DNA from: Streptomyces sp. MZ04
GTDB taxonomy: Bacteria; Actinomycetota; Actinomycetes; Streptomycetales; Streptomycetaceae
DNA: 64,000 bases
NCBI RefSeq assembly: GCF_004684775.1
Contig: NZ_SRIC01000001.1
Location: forward strand, 1-64,000
Reading direction: 5' to 3'
In this document: positions 43,571-51,986 of the stretch, one piece after another
How positions within the stretch are numbered: position 1 is the first letter of the stretch
How the letters are laid out: every line of letters begins with the position of its first letter
The notes under the pieces: generated by a model
What the model saw: the letters and a program-made list of their open reading frames with translations, nothing else
Told to the model about the DNA's origin: nothing
The model's database searches: none
Position numbers and translations under genes: made by a program

Positions 43571-43587
43571 TGATCGATGATCGATCA
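43571..43587. promoter_or_regulatory. 17-bp palindrome TGATCGATGATCGATCA, possible GntR operator
   Basis: TGATCGAT and ATCGATCA flank one central G, a perfect odd-length palindrome 120 bp upstream of aceE. The neighbouring FCD-type GntR gene makes a PdhR-like control of pyruvate dehydrogenase plausible. AT-rich compared with its surroundings. Confidence 0.55.
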
Positions 43588-43626
43588 AAGGGTTGAAGGC
43601 GAAAACTCCGCCAGAGGGGGAAAGTA

Positions 43627-43661
43627 GGCATCCGGTGCCAGTAAAGCGGGCACCGGGTGCC
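43627..43661 (-). terminator. Hairpin between GntR and aceE
   Basis: GGCATCCGGTGCC (43627-43639) pairs with GGCACCGGGTGCC (43649-43661) with one mismatch and a 9-nt loop. Sits 95 bp after the GntR stop; probably terminates that transcript. Confidence 0.65.
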
Positions 43662-43755
43662 TTGGATTTGAAGGGTTTACGCAGGTGAGGGCACGTTTGC
43701 AGGGGTGCGGCCACGGATGAGCGGGACCCCTGAGGGGGTGTCCTGAGGAAGGGCG

Positions 43756-44379
43756 TCAGGCGCGCGGGGCGCAGCCGAGAACGTGGGCCTTCACCAGCTC
43801 CGCGATCGCCGGGTCACGCCTGCGGAAGGCCGAGACCAGGGCCTCGTGCTCCTCCGCGTACGACTGCTGGACGGTCCCCAGCCACCGGATGGACAAGGCG
43901 GTGAAGACCTCGATGCCGAGGCCCTCCCAGGTGTGCAGGAGTACGGAGTTGTCCGCGGCCCGCACCAGCTCCCGGTGGAAGCCCACCGTGTGCCGCACCT
44001 GCGCGGTGCCGTCCGCGGCCCGGTCCGCCTCGTACAGGGCGGCCACATGGGGCTCCAGGGCCGAGCAGTCCTCGGCCAGGCTCTCGGCCGCGAGCTCGGC
44101 GGCGATCGCCTCAAGGCCCGCACGGACCGGGTAGCTCTCCTCCAGGTCCGCCGCCGTCAAGTTGCGTACGCGTACGCCCTTGTTGGGCGCGGACTCGATG
44201 AGCCGCAGCGTCTCCAGCTCCCGCAGGGCCTCGCGGACGGGGGTCTGCGAGACCTCCAGCTCCACGGCGATGCGGCGCTCCACGATCCGCTCGCCCGGCT
44301 TCCAGCGCCCGCTGACGATCCCCTCCACGATGTGCTCGCGGATCTGTTCGCGCAGCGAGTGAACAACGGGCGCGGTCAT
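43756..44379 (-). CDS. GntR-family (FCD) transcription regulator
   Basis: A 207-residue regulator. The winged helix is LREQIREHIVEGIVSGRWKPGERIVERRIAVELEVSQTPVREAL; residues ~85-207 form the helical FCD ligand domain (VRAGLEAIAAELAAE, HRELVRAADN) with likely metal-binding His/Asp. ATG 44379 follows AGGAGGAG. It lies between aceE and the E2/lpdA genes, so control of pyruvate dehydrogenase by a small acid such as pyruvate or lactate is likely but inferred. Confidence 0.92.
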   Translation of the reverse strand: MTAPVVHSLREQIREHIVEGIVSGRWKPGERIVERRIAVELEVSQTPVREALRELETLRLIESAPNKGVRVRNLTAADLEESYPVRAGLEAIAAELAAESLAEDCSALEPHVAALYEADRAADGTAQVRHTVGFHRELVRAADNSVLLHTWEGLGIEVFTALSIRWLGTVQQSYAEEHEALVSAFRRRDPAIAELVKAHVLGCAPRA

Positions 44380-44438
44380 GTGGGCTCCTCCTGCGGGGGC
44401 AGCGCCCCAGGGCATGGTGACCCCTAGACAATACGGCG

Positions 44439-44472
44439 ACGCCCCCGTCCGGAAACCTCCGAACGGGGGCGT
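44439..44472 (-). terminator. Terminator after E2 gene
   Basis: ACGCCCCCGTCCGG (44439-44452) pairs with CCGAACGGGGGCGT (44459-44472), one mismatch, 6-nt loop, 45 bp past the E2 stop. Confidence 0.82.
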
Positions 44473-44516
44473 ACGCGCTGATGAGACGAGTCTTACAGCC
44501 CTACGGGGCGGTAGGA

Positions 44517-46277
44517 CTACAGACCGAGCTCGACCTCGAACTCGCCGGCCTCGAGGATCGCCTTGACCGCGGTCAGGTAGCGGGCGGCGTCCGCGCCGTC
44601 CACCAGACGGTGGTCGTAGGAGAGCGACAGGTACGTCATGTCACGGACGGCGATGGTCTCGCCCAGGTCCGGGTGGTTGATGACGACCGGACGCTTCACC
44701 GTGGCACCGATGCCCAGGATCGCGGCCTGGTTCGGCGGCACGATGACCGTGTCGAACAGGGCGCCGCGCGAACCGGTGTTGGAGATCGTGAAGGTGGCGC
44801 CGGACATGTCGTCCGGGGTGAGGCCACCGCCACGGGCCTTGCCGGCCAGCTCGGCGGTCTTCTTGGAGATACCGGCGATGTTCAGGTCGCCCGCACCCTT
44901 GATGACCGGCGTCATCAGACCCTTCTCGGCGTCAACGGCGATGCCGATGTTCTCCGAGTCGAAGTACGTGATGGTGCCTTCGTCGTCGTTGATCCGGGCG
45001 TTGACGACCGGGTGGGCCTTCAGAGCCTGGGCGGCGGCCTTGACGAAGAACGGCATCGGGGAGAGCTTGACGCCCTCGCGAGCCGCGAACGAGTCCTTCG
45101 CCTTGGCGCGCAGCTTCATCAGCTTGGTGATGTCGACCTCGACGACCGAGGTCAGCTGGGCCTGCGAGTGCAGCGCCTTCATCATGTTGTCGCCGATGAC
45201 CTTGCGCATGCGGGTCATCTTGACCGTCTGACCGCGCAGCGGGGAGACCTCGAGGGCCGGGGCCTTCGAGGCGGCCGGGGCAGCGGCGGCGGCCGGAGCC
45301 GGGGCGGTCTTCTTGGCCTCGGCGGCGGCGATGACGTCCTGCTTGCGGATGCGGCCACCGACGCCGGTGCCCTTGACCTCCGCGAGGCTCACGCCGTGCT
45401 CGCCCGCGAGCTTGCGGACCAGCGGAGTGACGTACGCGCCGTCGTCGGCCGGGGAGGCCGGCGAGGTCGCGGCGGGCGCGGCCGGAGCGGCCGGAGCGGC
45501 CGGAGCGGCCGGGGCGACGGGGGCCGGGGCGACCGGAGCCGGAGCGGCGGGCGCAGCCGGAGCCGGAGCCGGAGCCGCGGGCTGAACCGGAGCCGGAGCG
45601 GCAGCGGCGGGGGCGGCCGGAGCCGCAGCCGGAGCGGCCGGGGCAGCCGGAGCGGCGGCCGCCGGAGCGGCACCCGCGGCGCCGATGACGGCGAGCTTGG
45701 CGCCGACCTCGGCGGTCTCGTCCTCGCCGACGGCGATCTCGAGCAGCACGCCCGCGACCGGCGACGGGATCTCGGTGTCGACCTTGTCCGTGGAGACCTC
45801 GAGCAGCGGCTCGTCCTCGGCGACCTCGTCGCCGACGGCCTTCAGCCAGCGGGTGACGGTGCCTTCGGTGACCGACTCGCCCAGGGCGGGCAGCGTCACG
45901 TCGGTGCCGGTGGCGCCACCGGCCGGGGCGGCGGCCGGAGCCGGGGCCTCGGCGGCGGGAGCCGGAGCGGCGGGGGCCTCGGCGACCGGGGCCGGAGCGG
46001 GCTCGGCGGCCGGAGCCGGGGCGGCAGCGGGCGCACCGCTGCCGTCGTCGATGACGGCGAGCTCGGCGCCGACCTCGACGGTCTCGTCCTCGGCGACCTT
46101 GATGGACGCCAGGATGCCGGAGGCGGGCGACGGGATCTCGGTGTCGACCTTGTCGGTCGACACCTCGAGCAGCGGCTCGTCGGCCTCGACGCGCTCGCCC
46201 TCGGCCTTCAGCCAACGGGTGACAGTGCCCTCGGTGACGCTCTCGCCGAGCGCCGGAAGGGATACGGAAACCGCCAT
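44517..46277 (-). CDS. sucB: Dihydrolipoyl acyltransferase E2 with two lipoyl domains
   Basis: A 586-residue E2. Two lipoyl domains (~1-80 and ~125-205) each carry [11 protein letters not shown] with the lipoylated lysine. Long Ala/Pro linkers separate them. The E1/E3-binding domain is [29 protein letters not shown] (~290-320), then a catalytic CAT domain ending [16 protein letters not shown] with the catalytic His and Asp. ATG 46277. Annotated sucB in actinobacteria, though next to aceE it probably also serves as the pyruvate dehydrogenase E2. Substrate for LipA/LipB. Confidence 0.96.
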   Translation of the reverse strand: MAVSVSLPALGESVTEGTVTRWLKAEGERVEADEPLLEVSTDKVDTEIPSPASGILASIKVAEDETVEVGAELAVIDDGSGAPAAAPAPAAEPAPAPVAEAPAAPAPAAEAPAPAAAPAGGATGTDVTLPALGESVTEGTVTRWLKAVGDEVAEDEPLLEVSTDKVDTEIPSPVAGVLLEIAVGEDETAEVGAKLAVIGAAGAAPAAAAPAAPAAPAAAPAAPAAAAPAPVQPAAPAPAPAAPAAPAPVAPAPVAPAAPAAPAAPAAPAATSPASPADDGAYVTPLVRKLAGEHGVSLAEVKGTGVGGRIRKQDVIAAAEAKKTAPAPAAAAAPAASKAPALEVSPLRGQTVKMTRMRKVIGDNMMKALHSQAQLTSVVEVDITKLMKLRAKAKDSFAAREGVKLSPMPFFVKAAAQALKAHPVVNARINDDEGTITYFDSENIGIAVDAEKGLMTPVIKGAGDLNIAGISKKTAELAGKARGGGLTPDDMSGATFTISNTGSRGALFDTVIVPPNQAAILGIGATVKRPVVINHPDLGETIAVRDMTYLSLSYDHRLVDGADAARYLTAVKAILEAGEFEVELGL

Positions 46278-46340
46278 GGTTTCAGTTGCTCCTTACGAAA
46301 TTGCGGAAGTCTTGGTCGTCGCGCCCGTGTGACTGAGAGA

Positions 46341-47729
46341 TCAGTCGTGGGAGTGCAGCGGCTTGCCCGCGAGGGCCAGGTGGGCCTCGCCCATCGCCTC
46401 GTTCTGCGTCGGGTGGGCGTGGATGAGCTGCGCGACCTCGGCCGGCAGCGCCTCCCAGTTGTAGATCAGCTGGGCTTCGCCGACCTGCTCGCCCATGCGG
46501 TCGCCGACCATGTGGACGCCGACCACGGCACCGTCCTTGACCTGGACGAGCTTGATCTCGCCCGCGGTCTTCAGGATCTTGCTCTTGCCGTTGCCCGCCA
46601 GGCTGTACTTGAGGGCGACGACCTTGTCCGCGCCGTAGATCTCCTTGGCCTTGGCCTCGGAGATGCCCACGGAGGCGACCTCGGGGTGGCAGTACGTCAC
46701 CTTCGGCACGCCGTCGTAGTCGATCGGGACGGTCTTGAGACCGGCCAGGCGCTCCGCCACCAGGATGCCCTCGGCGAAGCCGACGTGCGCGAGCTGGAGG
46801 GTCGGCACCAGGTCGCCCACGGCCGAGACGGTCGGGACGTTGGTCTGCATGTACTCGTCGACCAGGACGTAACCGCGGTCCATCGCGACGCCCTGCTCCT
46901 CGTAGCCGAGACCGGCGGAGACCGGGCCGCGGCCGATGGCGACCAGAAGCACCTCGGCCTCGAAGGTCTTGCCGTCGGCGAGGGTCACGCGGACGCCGTC
47001 CTGCGTGTACTCGGCCTTCTCGAAGAAGGTGCCGAGGTTGAACTTGATGCCGCGCTTGCGGAACGCGCGCTCAAGAAGCTTCGAGGAGTTCTCGTCCTCG
47101 ACCGGCACGAGGTGCTTGAGGCCCTCGACGACGGTCACCTCTGCGCCGAAGGACTTCCACGCCGAGGCGAACTCGACGCCGATGACGCCGCCGCCCAGGA
47201 TGATCGCGGACTTCGGCACGCGGTCCATGACCAGGGCGTGGTCCGAGGAGATGATGCGGTTGCCGTCGATCTCCAGGCCCGGCAGCGACTTCGGCACGGA
47301 GCCGGTCGCGAGGAGCACGTGGCGGCCCTGGACGCGCTGGCCGTTCACGTCCACGGAGGTCGGGGACGACAGACGGCCCTCGCCCTCGATGTACGTCACC
47401 TTGCGCGAGGCGATGAGTCCCTGCAGGCCCTTGTAGAGGCCCGAGATCACGTCGTCCTTGTACTTGTGGACGGCCGCCATGTCGATGCCCTCGAAGGTGG
47501 CCTTCACACCGAACTGGTCGGCCTCGCGAGCCTGGTCGGCGACCTCGCCCGCGTGCAGCAGGGCCTTCGTCGGGATGCAGCCGTTGTGCAGGCAGGTGCC
47601 GCCGACCTTGCCCTTTTCGATCAGGGCGACGTCCAGGCCCAGCTGCGACGCGCGCAGTGCCGCGGCGTAACCGCCGCTACCGCCGCCGAGGATCACTAGG
47701 TCGAAAACGGTGCTGGCGTCGTTCGCCAC
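46341..47729 (-). CDS. lpdA: Dihydrolipoyl dehydrogenase E3
   Basis: A 462-residue flavoprotein disulfide reductase that reoxidises lipoyl groups with NAD. FAD site VILGGGSGGYAAALRA, redox disulfide GGTCLHNGCIPTKALL, NAD site IILGGGVIGVEFASAWKSFG, and the C-terminal HAHPTQNEAMGE supplying the catalytic His-Glu pair. GTG 47729 (GGAGG 7 bp upstream) gives standard length; the frame is open upstream to 47936. Followed 63 bp later by the E2 gene, so the two form an operon. Confidence 0.97.
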   Translation of the reverse strand: MANDASTVFDLVILGGGSGGYAAALRASQLGLDVALIEKGKVGGTCLHNGCIPTKALLHAGEVADQAREADQFGVKATFEGIDMAAVHKYKDDVISGLYKGLQGLIASRKVTYIEGEGRLSSPTSVDVNGQRVQGRHVLLATGSVPKSLPGLEIDGNRIISSDHALVMDRVPKSAIILGGGVIGVEFASAWKSFGAEVTVVEGLKHLVPVEDENSSKLLERAFRKRGIKFNLGTFFEKAEYTQDGVRVTLADGKTFEAEVLLVAIGRGPVSAGLGYEEQGVAMDRGYVLVDEYMQTNVPTVSAVGDLVPTLQLAHVGFAEGILVAERLAGLKTVPIDYDGVPKVTYCHPEVASVGISEAKAKEIYGADKVVALKYSLAGNGKSKILKTAGEIKLVQVKDGAVVGVHMVGDRMGEQVGEAQLIYNWEALPAEVAQLIHAHPTQNEAMGEAHLALAGKPLHSHD

Positions 47730-47973
47730 GTCACGTCCTCCATGCATGTGCGCCGTACGCCGGACCGCTCTTCCCGGGGGACGACCGGTCGGTCGGCTGG
47801 TATTCGGCCGCTCTTGTTTCGGCCCTGTGGTGGGGGCCCTGTCCTGCCGAGAACCCATCTTCGCACTTGTCGGCGGGAGGTGGGACGGCGGGCCGGGCTG
47901 TGAGACGTCTGATTCGACACGTCCAGGGGTTACCAAGGTGTACGAACGTACGGATTTCGTTGTGGGCGAAACC

Positions 47974-48014
47974 GCGTGGGGCCCCGGACGTACCTGCCGT
48001 CCGGGGCCCCACGC
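47974..48014. terminator. 17-bp-stem terminator after pepA
   Basis: GCGTGGGGCCCCGGACG (47974-47990) pairs perfectly with its complement at 47998-48014 across a 7-nt loop, 12 bp past the pepA stop. Confidence 0.9.
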
Positions 48015-48026
48015 AACGTACGCAAA

Positions 48027-49550
48027 TCAGCCGAGGTCGCCCGCGGCCGTGCGCTCCGCGAGCCGGACCAGGGTGCGGACCGCGGTGCCGGTGCCGCCCT
48101 TGGGCGTGTAGCCGAACGGGCCGCCCTCGTTGAAGGCCGGGCCCGCGATGTCCAGGTGCGCCCAGGTGATGCCCTCGCCCACGAACTCCTGGAGGAAGAG
48201 ACCGGCCACCAGACCGCCGCCCATCCGCTCGCCCATGTTGGCGATGTCGGCGGTGGGGGAGTCCATGCCCTTCTTCAGGTGCTCGGGCAGCGGCATCGGC
48301 CAGGAGGGCTCGCCCGCCTCCTCGGAGACGTCGTGGATCGCGGCGCGGAACGCGTCGTCGTTGGCCATGATGCCGAAGGTGCGGCTGCCGAGCGCCATCA
48401 TCATCGCGCCGGTCAGCGTCGCCACGTCGACGATCGCGTCGGGCTTGTCCTCGGAGGCCTTGGCGATCGCGTCGGCCAGGACGAGCCGGCCCTCGGCGTC
48501 GGTGTTGAGCACCTCCACCGTCTTGCCGCTGTACATCCGCAGGACGTCGCCGGGGCGGGTCGCGGAGCCGGACGGCATGTTCTCGGCGAGGGCGAGCCAG
48601 CCGGTGACGTTCACCTCGAGGCCGAGGCGCGCGGCGGCGACGACGGCGGCGAAGACGGCCGCGGCACCGGCCATGTCGCACTTCATGGTCTCGTTGTGAC
48701 CGGCGGGCTTCAGCGAGATGCCGCCCGAGTCGTAGGTGATGCCCTTGCCGACGAAGGCGAGGTTCTTCTTCGCCTTGGACGACGTGTACGACAGCTTCAC
48801 CAGACGCGGCGGGGCCTCCGAACCGGCGCCGACGCCGAGGATGCCGCCGAAGCCGCCCTTGGTGAGCGCCTTCTCGTCCAGGACCTGGACCTTGATGCCG
48901 TGCTCCTTGCCGGCCGCGGTGACGACGGCGGCGAAGGCCTCGGGGTTCAGGTCGTTCGGCGGGGTGTTGACGAGGTCGCGGGCGCGGTTCAGCTCCTCGG
49001 ACACGGCGGTGGCGCGCTCGATCGCGGCCTTGTACGCCTTGTCGCGGGGCTTGCCGCCGAGCAGGGCGATCTCGGCGAGCGGACCCTTGGCGTCCTTGCC
49101 CTTGGCGGAACCGTTCTCCTTGTACGCGTCGAAGGAGTACGCGCCGAGCAGCGCGCCCTCGGCGATCGAACCGGCGTCCTCGGCGTCCTCGGCGGGCAGG
49201 GCGAACCCGGCCTTCTTCGAGCCGGACAGGGCACGCGCGGCGGTACCGGCGGCGCGGCGCAGGGCGTCCGTGCCGTACGTCTCGTCCTTCTCCGGCACCG
49301 TGCCGAGGCCGACCGCGACGATGACCGGCGCCTTGAAGCCGGAGGGGGCGGGCAGCTTGGTCACCTCGCCCTCGGCGCCCGTGGCGCCGAGGGTCTCCAG
49401 GACAGACGCGAGCTTGCCGTCGTACGCCTTGTCCACGGACTCGGCGCCGGGCGCGACGACCGGCCCCTTGGCGCCCTTCGCGACGCCGACGACGATCGCG
49501 TCGGCACGGAGGCCGGACGCGGCGGCGGTGCTGAGAGTCAGAGCAGTCAC
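48027..49550 (-). CDS. pepA: Leucyl aminopeptidase (M17)
   Basis: A 507-residue zinc/manganese peptidase that removes N-terminal residues from peptides. Metal and catalytic motifs: GKGITYDSGGISLKP, KCDMAGAAAV, and the signature NTDAEGRLVLAD. N-terminal ~170 residues are the variable M17 domain. GTG 49550. Upstream of lpdA but separated by a strong terminator, so independently expressed. Confidence 0.96.
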   Translation of the reverse strand: MTALTLSTAAASGLRADAIVVGVAKGAKGPVVAPGAESVDKAYDGKLASVLETLGATGAEGEVTKLPAPSGFKAPVIVAVGLGTVPEKDETYGTDALRRAAGTAARALSGSKKAGFALPAEDAEDAGSIAEGALLGAYSFDAYKENGSAKGKDAKGPLAEIALLGGKPRDKAYKAAIERATAVSEELNRARDLVNTPPNDLNPEAFAAVVTAAGKEHGIKVQVLDEKALTKGGFGGILGVGAGSEAPPRLVKLSYTSSKAKKNLAFVGKGITYDSGGISLKPAGHNETMKCDMAGAAAVFAAVVAAARLGLEVNVTGWLALAENMPSGSATRPGDVLRMYSGKTVEVLNTDAEGRLVLADAIAKASEDKPDAIVDVATLTGAMMMALGSRTFGIMANDDAFRAAIHDVSEEAGEPSWPMPLPEHLKKGMDSPTADIANMGERMGGGLVAGLFLQEFVGEGITWAHLDIAGPAFNEGGPFGYTPKGGTGTAVRTLVRLAERTAAGDLG

Positions 49551-49731
49551 GGTGGTGAATTCTCGCTTCCGTTGAGTTCCAAGGCCGATGGGGTTGGGTC
49601 GACCGGGCCCGGCGCCAGCCTAGAACGGGCCGGAAGGGCGCCGGACATGAGCCTACGCGCGTCATGCCGATTCGATCGCGCCAGCGCAGATTCATCCGAA
49701 CGTGTCGGCATTTTCATGTTTGCCGCGCGCC

Positions 49732-50514
49732 TCAGCCGAGAGCCAGGGCGACCAGGGCCGTTGTCGCGGCGGTCTCGGCGAGGGCGCCGAAGACATCGCC
49801 GGTGATGCCGCCGAAGCGGCGGACGCAGTGGCGAAGGAGCAGTTCGGCGGCGCAGACCGCGAGGACGACGGCGACCGCGTACCGCACAACCTCGTACGTA
49901 CCGAAGGGCAGAGCCGCAGCCGCGGCGGCCGCGGTGACGGCGGCCGCCGTGAGCAGCGCGGCCTTCCTCGGAACGGTCCCCGCCACGGCGGCGCCGAGGC
50001 CCTCCGGGCGGGCCGGGGGTACGCCCGTGCGGGCGGCCAGGGTGAGGGCGAGCCGGGCCGCCGCCGCGGAGACGACGGCGGCGAGGGCGCCGCGGGTCCA
50101 CGAGGCGTCGTAGAGCTGGAAGAGGACGGCGACCTGGGCGAGCAGCACGAAGAGAAGCGTGATGACGCCGAACGGCCCGACGTCGGACTGCTTCATGATC
50201 CGCAGCGCGTCCTCGGCGGGCTTGGCACTGCCGAGACCGTCGGCGGTGTCGGCGAGCCCGTCGAGGTGGAGGCCGCGGGTCAGCGCGGCGGGGGCCGCGA
50301 CGGTCGCCACGGCGGCGAGCAACGGCCCCGCACCGAGGGCCATGAGCCCTCCGCCGACCGCCGCGGCACAGAGCCCGACGGTCAGCCCGGCGAGGGGAGC
50401 GCAGAGCATCCCGGAGCGGGCGGCTTCACGGTCCCACCGGGTGACGTCGACGGGCAGCGCGGTGAGGGTGCCGAAGGCGAAGCGGGGGCCGTCGGCGGGG
50501 GAGGATCGGGGCAC
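49732..50514 (-). CDS. cobS: Adenosylcobinamide-GDP ribazoletransferase
   Basis: A 260-residue membrane enzyme joining adenosylcobinamide-GDP and alpha-ribazole in the last step of B12 synthesis. GLHLDGLADTADGLGS with the aspartates is the family signature, followed by EDALRIMKQSDVGPFG and RFGGITGDVFGA at the C-terminus. GTG 50514 is chosen; the frame is open upstream to 51648 across another gene. No riboswitch is seen before it, unlike the importer operon at 11 kb. Confidence 0.94.
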   Translation of the reverse strand: MPRSSPADGPRFAFGTLTALPVDVTRWDREAARSGMLCAPLAGLTVGLCAAAVGGGLMALGAGPLLAAVATVAAPAALTRGLHLDGLADTADGLGSAKPAEDALRIMKQSDVGPFGVITLLFVLLAQVAVLFQLYDASWTRGALAAVVSAAAARLALTLAARTGVPPARPEGLGAAVAGTVPRKAALLTAAAVTAAAAAAALPFGTYEVVRYAVAVVLAVCAAELLLRHCVRRFGGITGDVFGALAETAATTALVALALG

Positions 50515-50577
50515 CGCGGAAGGGTATCCGGGGCGGCAGCGGGTGCGGTGCCGTACCCCCCGGCCGAGGATGGCCCC

Positions 50578-51336
50578 ATGGCCGACTGGTGGGAAACGAA
50601 CATCGTGGAGCCGGGGAAGCTTCCGCTGCTCCTGGCCCTGCTCTCCTTCGTCGCCACCTTCCTCGTCACCCGCACCATCACCCGCCTCATCCGCGCGGGC
50701 AAGGGCCCCTTCCGGAACATCAGCACGGGCGACGTACACATCCATCACGTCGTACCCGGCATCTTCCTCATGCTCGTCGGCGGCTTCTGGGCCGTGGCCG
50801 CGGGCATGCACAGCCTGGGGTCGATGCTCGCGGCGGTCATGTTCGGGGTCGGCGCCGGCCTCGTCCTCGACGAGTTCGCGCTGATCCTCTACCTCGACGA
50901 CGTCTACTGGAGCGAACAGGGCCGCAAGAGCGTCGAGGTGGTGATGCTCACCGCGGCCCTGGTGGTGCTCATCCTCACCGGCTTCACCCCGTTCGGCGTG
51001 AACGACCTGTCGCCCGAGGAGCGGAACAACCGCGCCGCGCTCGCCCTGAACATCGCCTTCAACTGCTGCTTCGCCCTGATCGCCCTGGCCAAGGGCAAGC
51101 TGCAGACGGCCCTGATCGGCATGGTGGTCCCGCTCGTCGCGATGGTCGGCGCGATCCGCCTCGCCCGCCCCGGATCGGCATGGGCCAGGCGCTTCTACCG
51201 CAACCGGCACCGCGCCCGCGCCCGAGCGGGCCTGCGCGCCTACCGCCACGACCGCCGCTGGGCGGGCCCGCGCCGCAAGTTTCAGGATCTGATCGGCGGC
51301 AAGCCCGACACGGAACTCGCGCGCCCGCGCCGCTGA
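50578..51336 (+). CDS. Integral membrane protein of unknown function
   Basis: A 252-residue protein with about six hydrophobic helices. NISTGDVHIHHVVPGIFLMLVGG holds a HIHH motif near the first helix end, and DEFALILYLDDVYWSEQGR is an acidic loop. The C-terminus is Arg-rich. ATG 50578. Divergent from cobS. The HIHH motif might bind metal, but I do not recognise a family function. Its last 55 bp overlap the convergent gene. Confidence 0.78.
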   Translation: MADWWETNIVEPGKLPLLLALLSFVATFLVTRTITRLIRAGKGPFRNISTGDVHIHHVVPGIFLMLVGGFWAVAAGMHSLGSMLAAVMFGVGAGLVLDEFALILYLDDVYWSEQGRKSVEVVMLTAALVVLILTGFTPFGVNDLSPEERNNRAALALNIAFNCCFALIALAKGKLQTALIGMVVPLVAMVGAIRLARPGSAWARRFYRNRHRARARAGLRAYRHDRRWAGPRRKFQDLIGGKPDTELARPRR

Positions 51337-51986
51337 ACCACCGCCGAGCAGCCGCACAGCACGAGTACGGCCGCGATCGCCGCCAAGTGCTCCTTGCCCG
51401 CGAGGTTGTTCTTCACGAAGACCTCGATGACCATCACGGCGATCACCAGGGCCCCCGTGAACCACGCCCGGTACCGCCAGCACACATAGACCGCGAGCCC
51501 CACCACGGCGGCGGAAGGCCCGGTGTCGACGACCTGCGCGTCGGACGCGGGAAGCCCCAGCGGGTTGCCGGGACCCCACGCGATGCCCACGCGCGCGTAG
51601 AGCGTGCCCGCGAGGGTGGCCGCGTAGCCGATGACGAGCGTGCGCCACCAGCCGACGCAGATCTCGGCGATGCCGAACACCAGCAGGACCTGCGCGAGCG
51701 CTCCCCAGACGGGCAGGTCGAGCGCGGGTACGAAGAGCGAGAGCGGGGTTCGAAGGAGGGCGAGCCAGAGCGGGTCATCGGCCCGTACGGAACCGATGTT
51801 CTGGACGAACTGATAGCCCCAGGACTGGTTCTGCACGAACTGGAGGAGGGCGGTCAGACAGACCGCGGCGAGCGTCATCGGCGCCGCCCGCCACCGCCGC
51901 TCGGCGATGCCGTCCCGCACGGCGGCGTACAGCGGCCCCCACTCGTCGCGTGCCATCCGGGACAGGGACAGGGGCAGGGTGTTCAT
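51282..51986 (-). CDS. Rhomboid-like/uncharacterised membrane protein
   Basis: A 234-residue membrane protein with about six helices. GPSAAVVGLAVYVCWRYRAW resembles a rhomboid-like GxS region, but a clear catalytic Ser-His pair is not evident, so it may be an inactive relative. ATG 51986 overlaps the stop of the MprF-like gene (ATGA), indicating coupling. It overlaps the convergent gene by 55 bp. Confidence 0.75.
   Translation of the reverse strand: MNTLPLSLSRMARDEWGPLYAAVRDGIAERRWRAAPMTLAAVCLTALLQFVQNQSWGYQFVQNIGSVRADDPLWLALLRTPLSLFVPALDLPVWGALAQVLLVFGIAEICVGWWRTLVIGYAATLAGTLYARVGIAWGPGNPLGLPASDAQVVDTGPSAAVVGLAVYVCWRYRAWFTGALVIAVMVIEVFVKNNLAGKEHLAAIAAVLVLCGCSAVVQRRGRASSVSGLPPIRS

Larger units (their letters stand above)
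43452..43755. other. 304-bp aceE upstream region
   Basis: No coding sequence is supported. It contains the end of the GntR transcript with a hairpin at 43627-43661, a palindrome at 43571-43587 and the presumed aceE promoter. The remaining bases show no clear signal. Confidence 0.6.

Noticed and set aside
46281-46340. Separate promoter or terminator between lpdA and E2
   Set aside because: The 63-bp gap shows no hairpin or palindrome; the two genes are better read as one operon.
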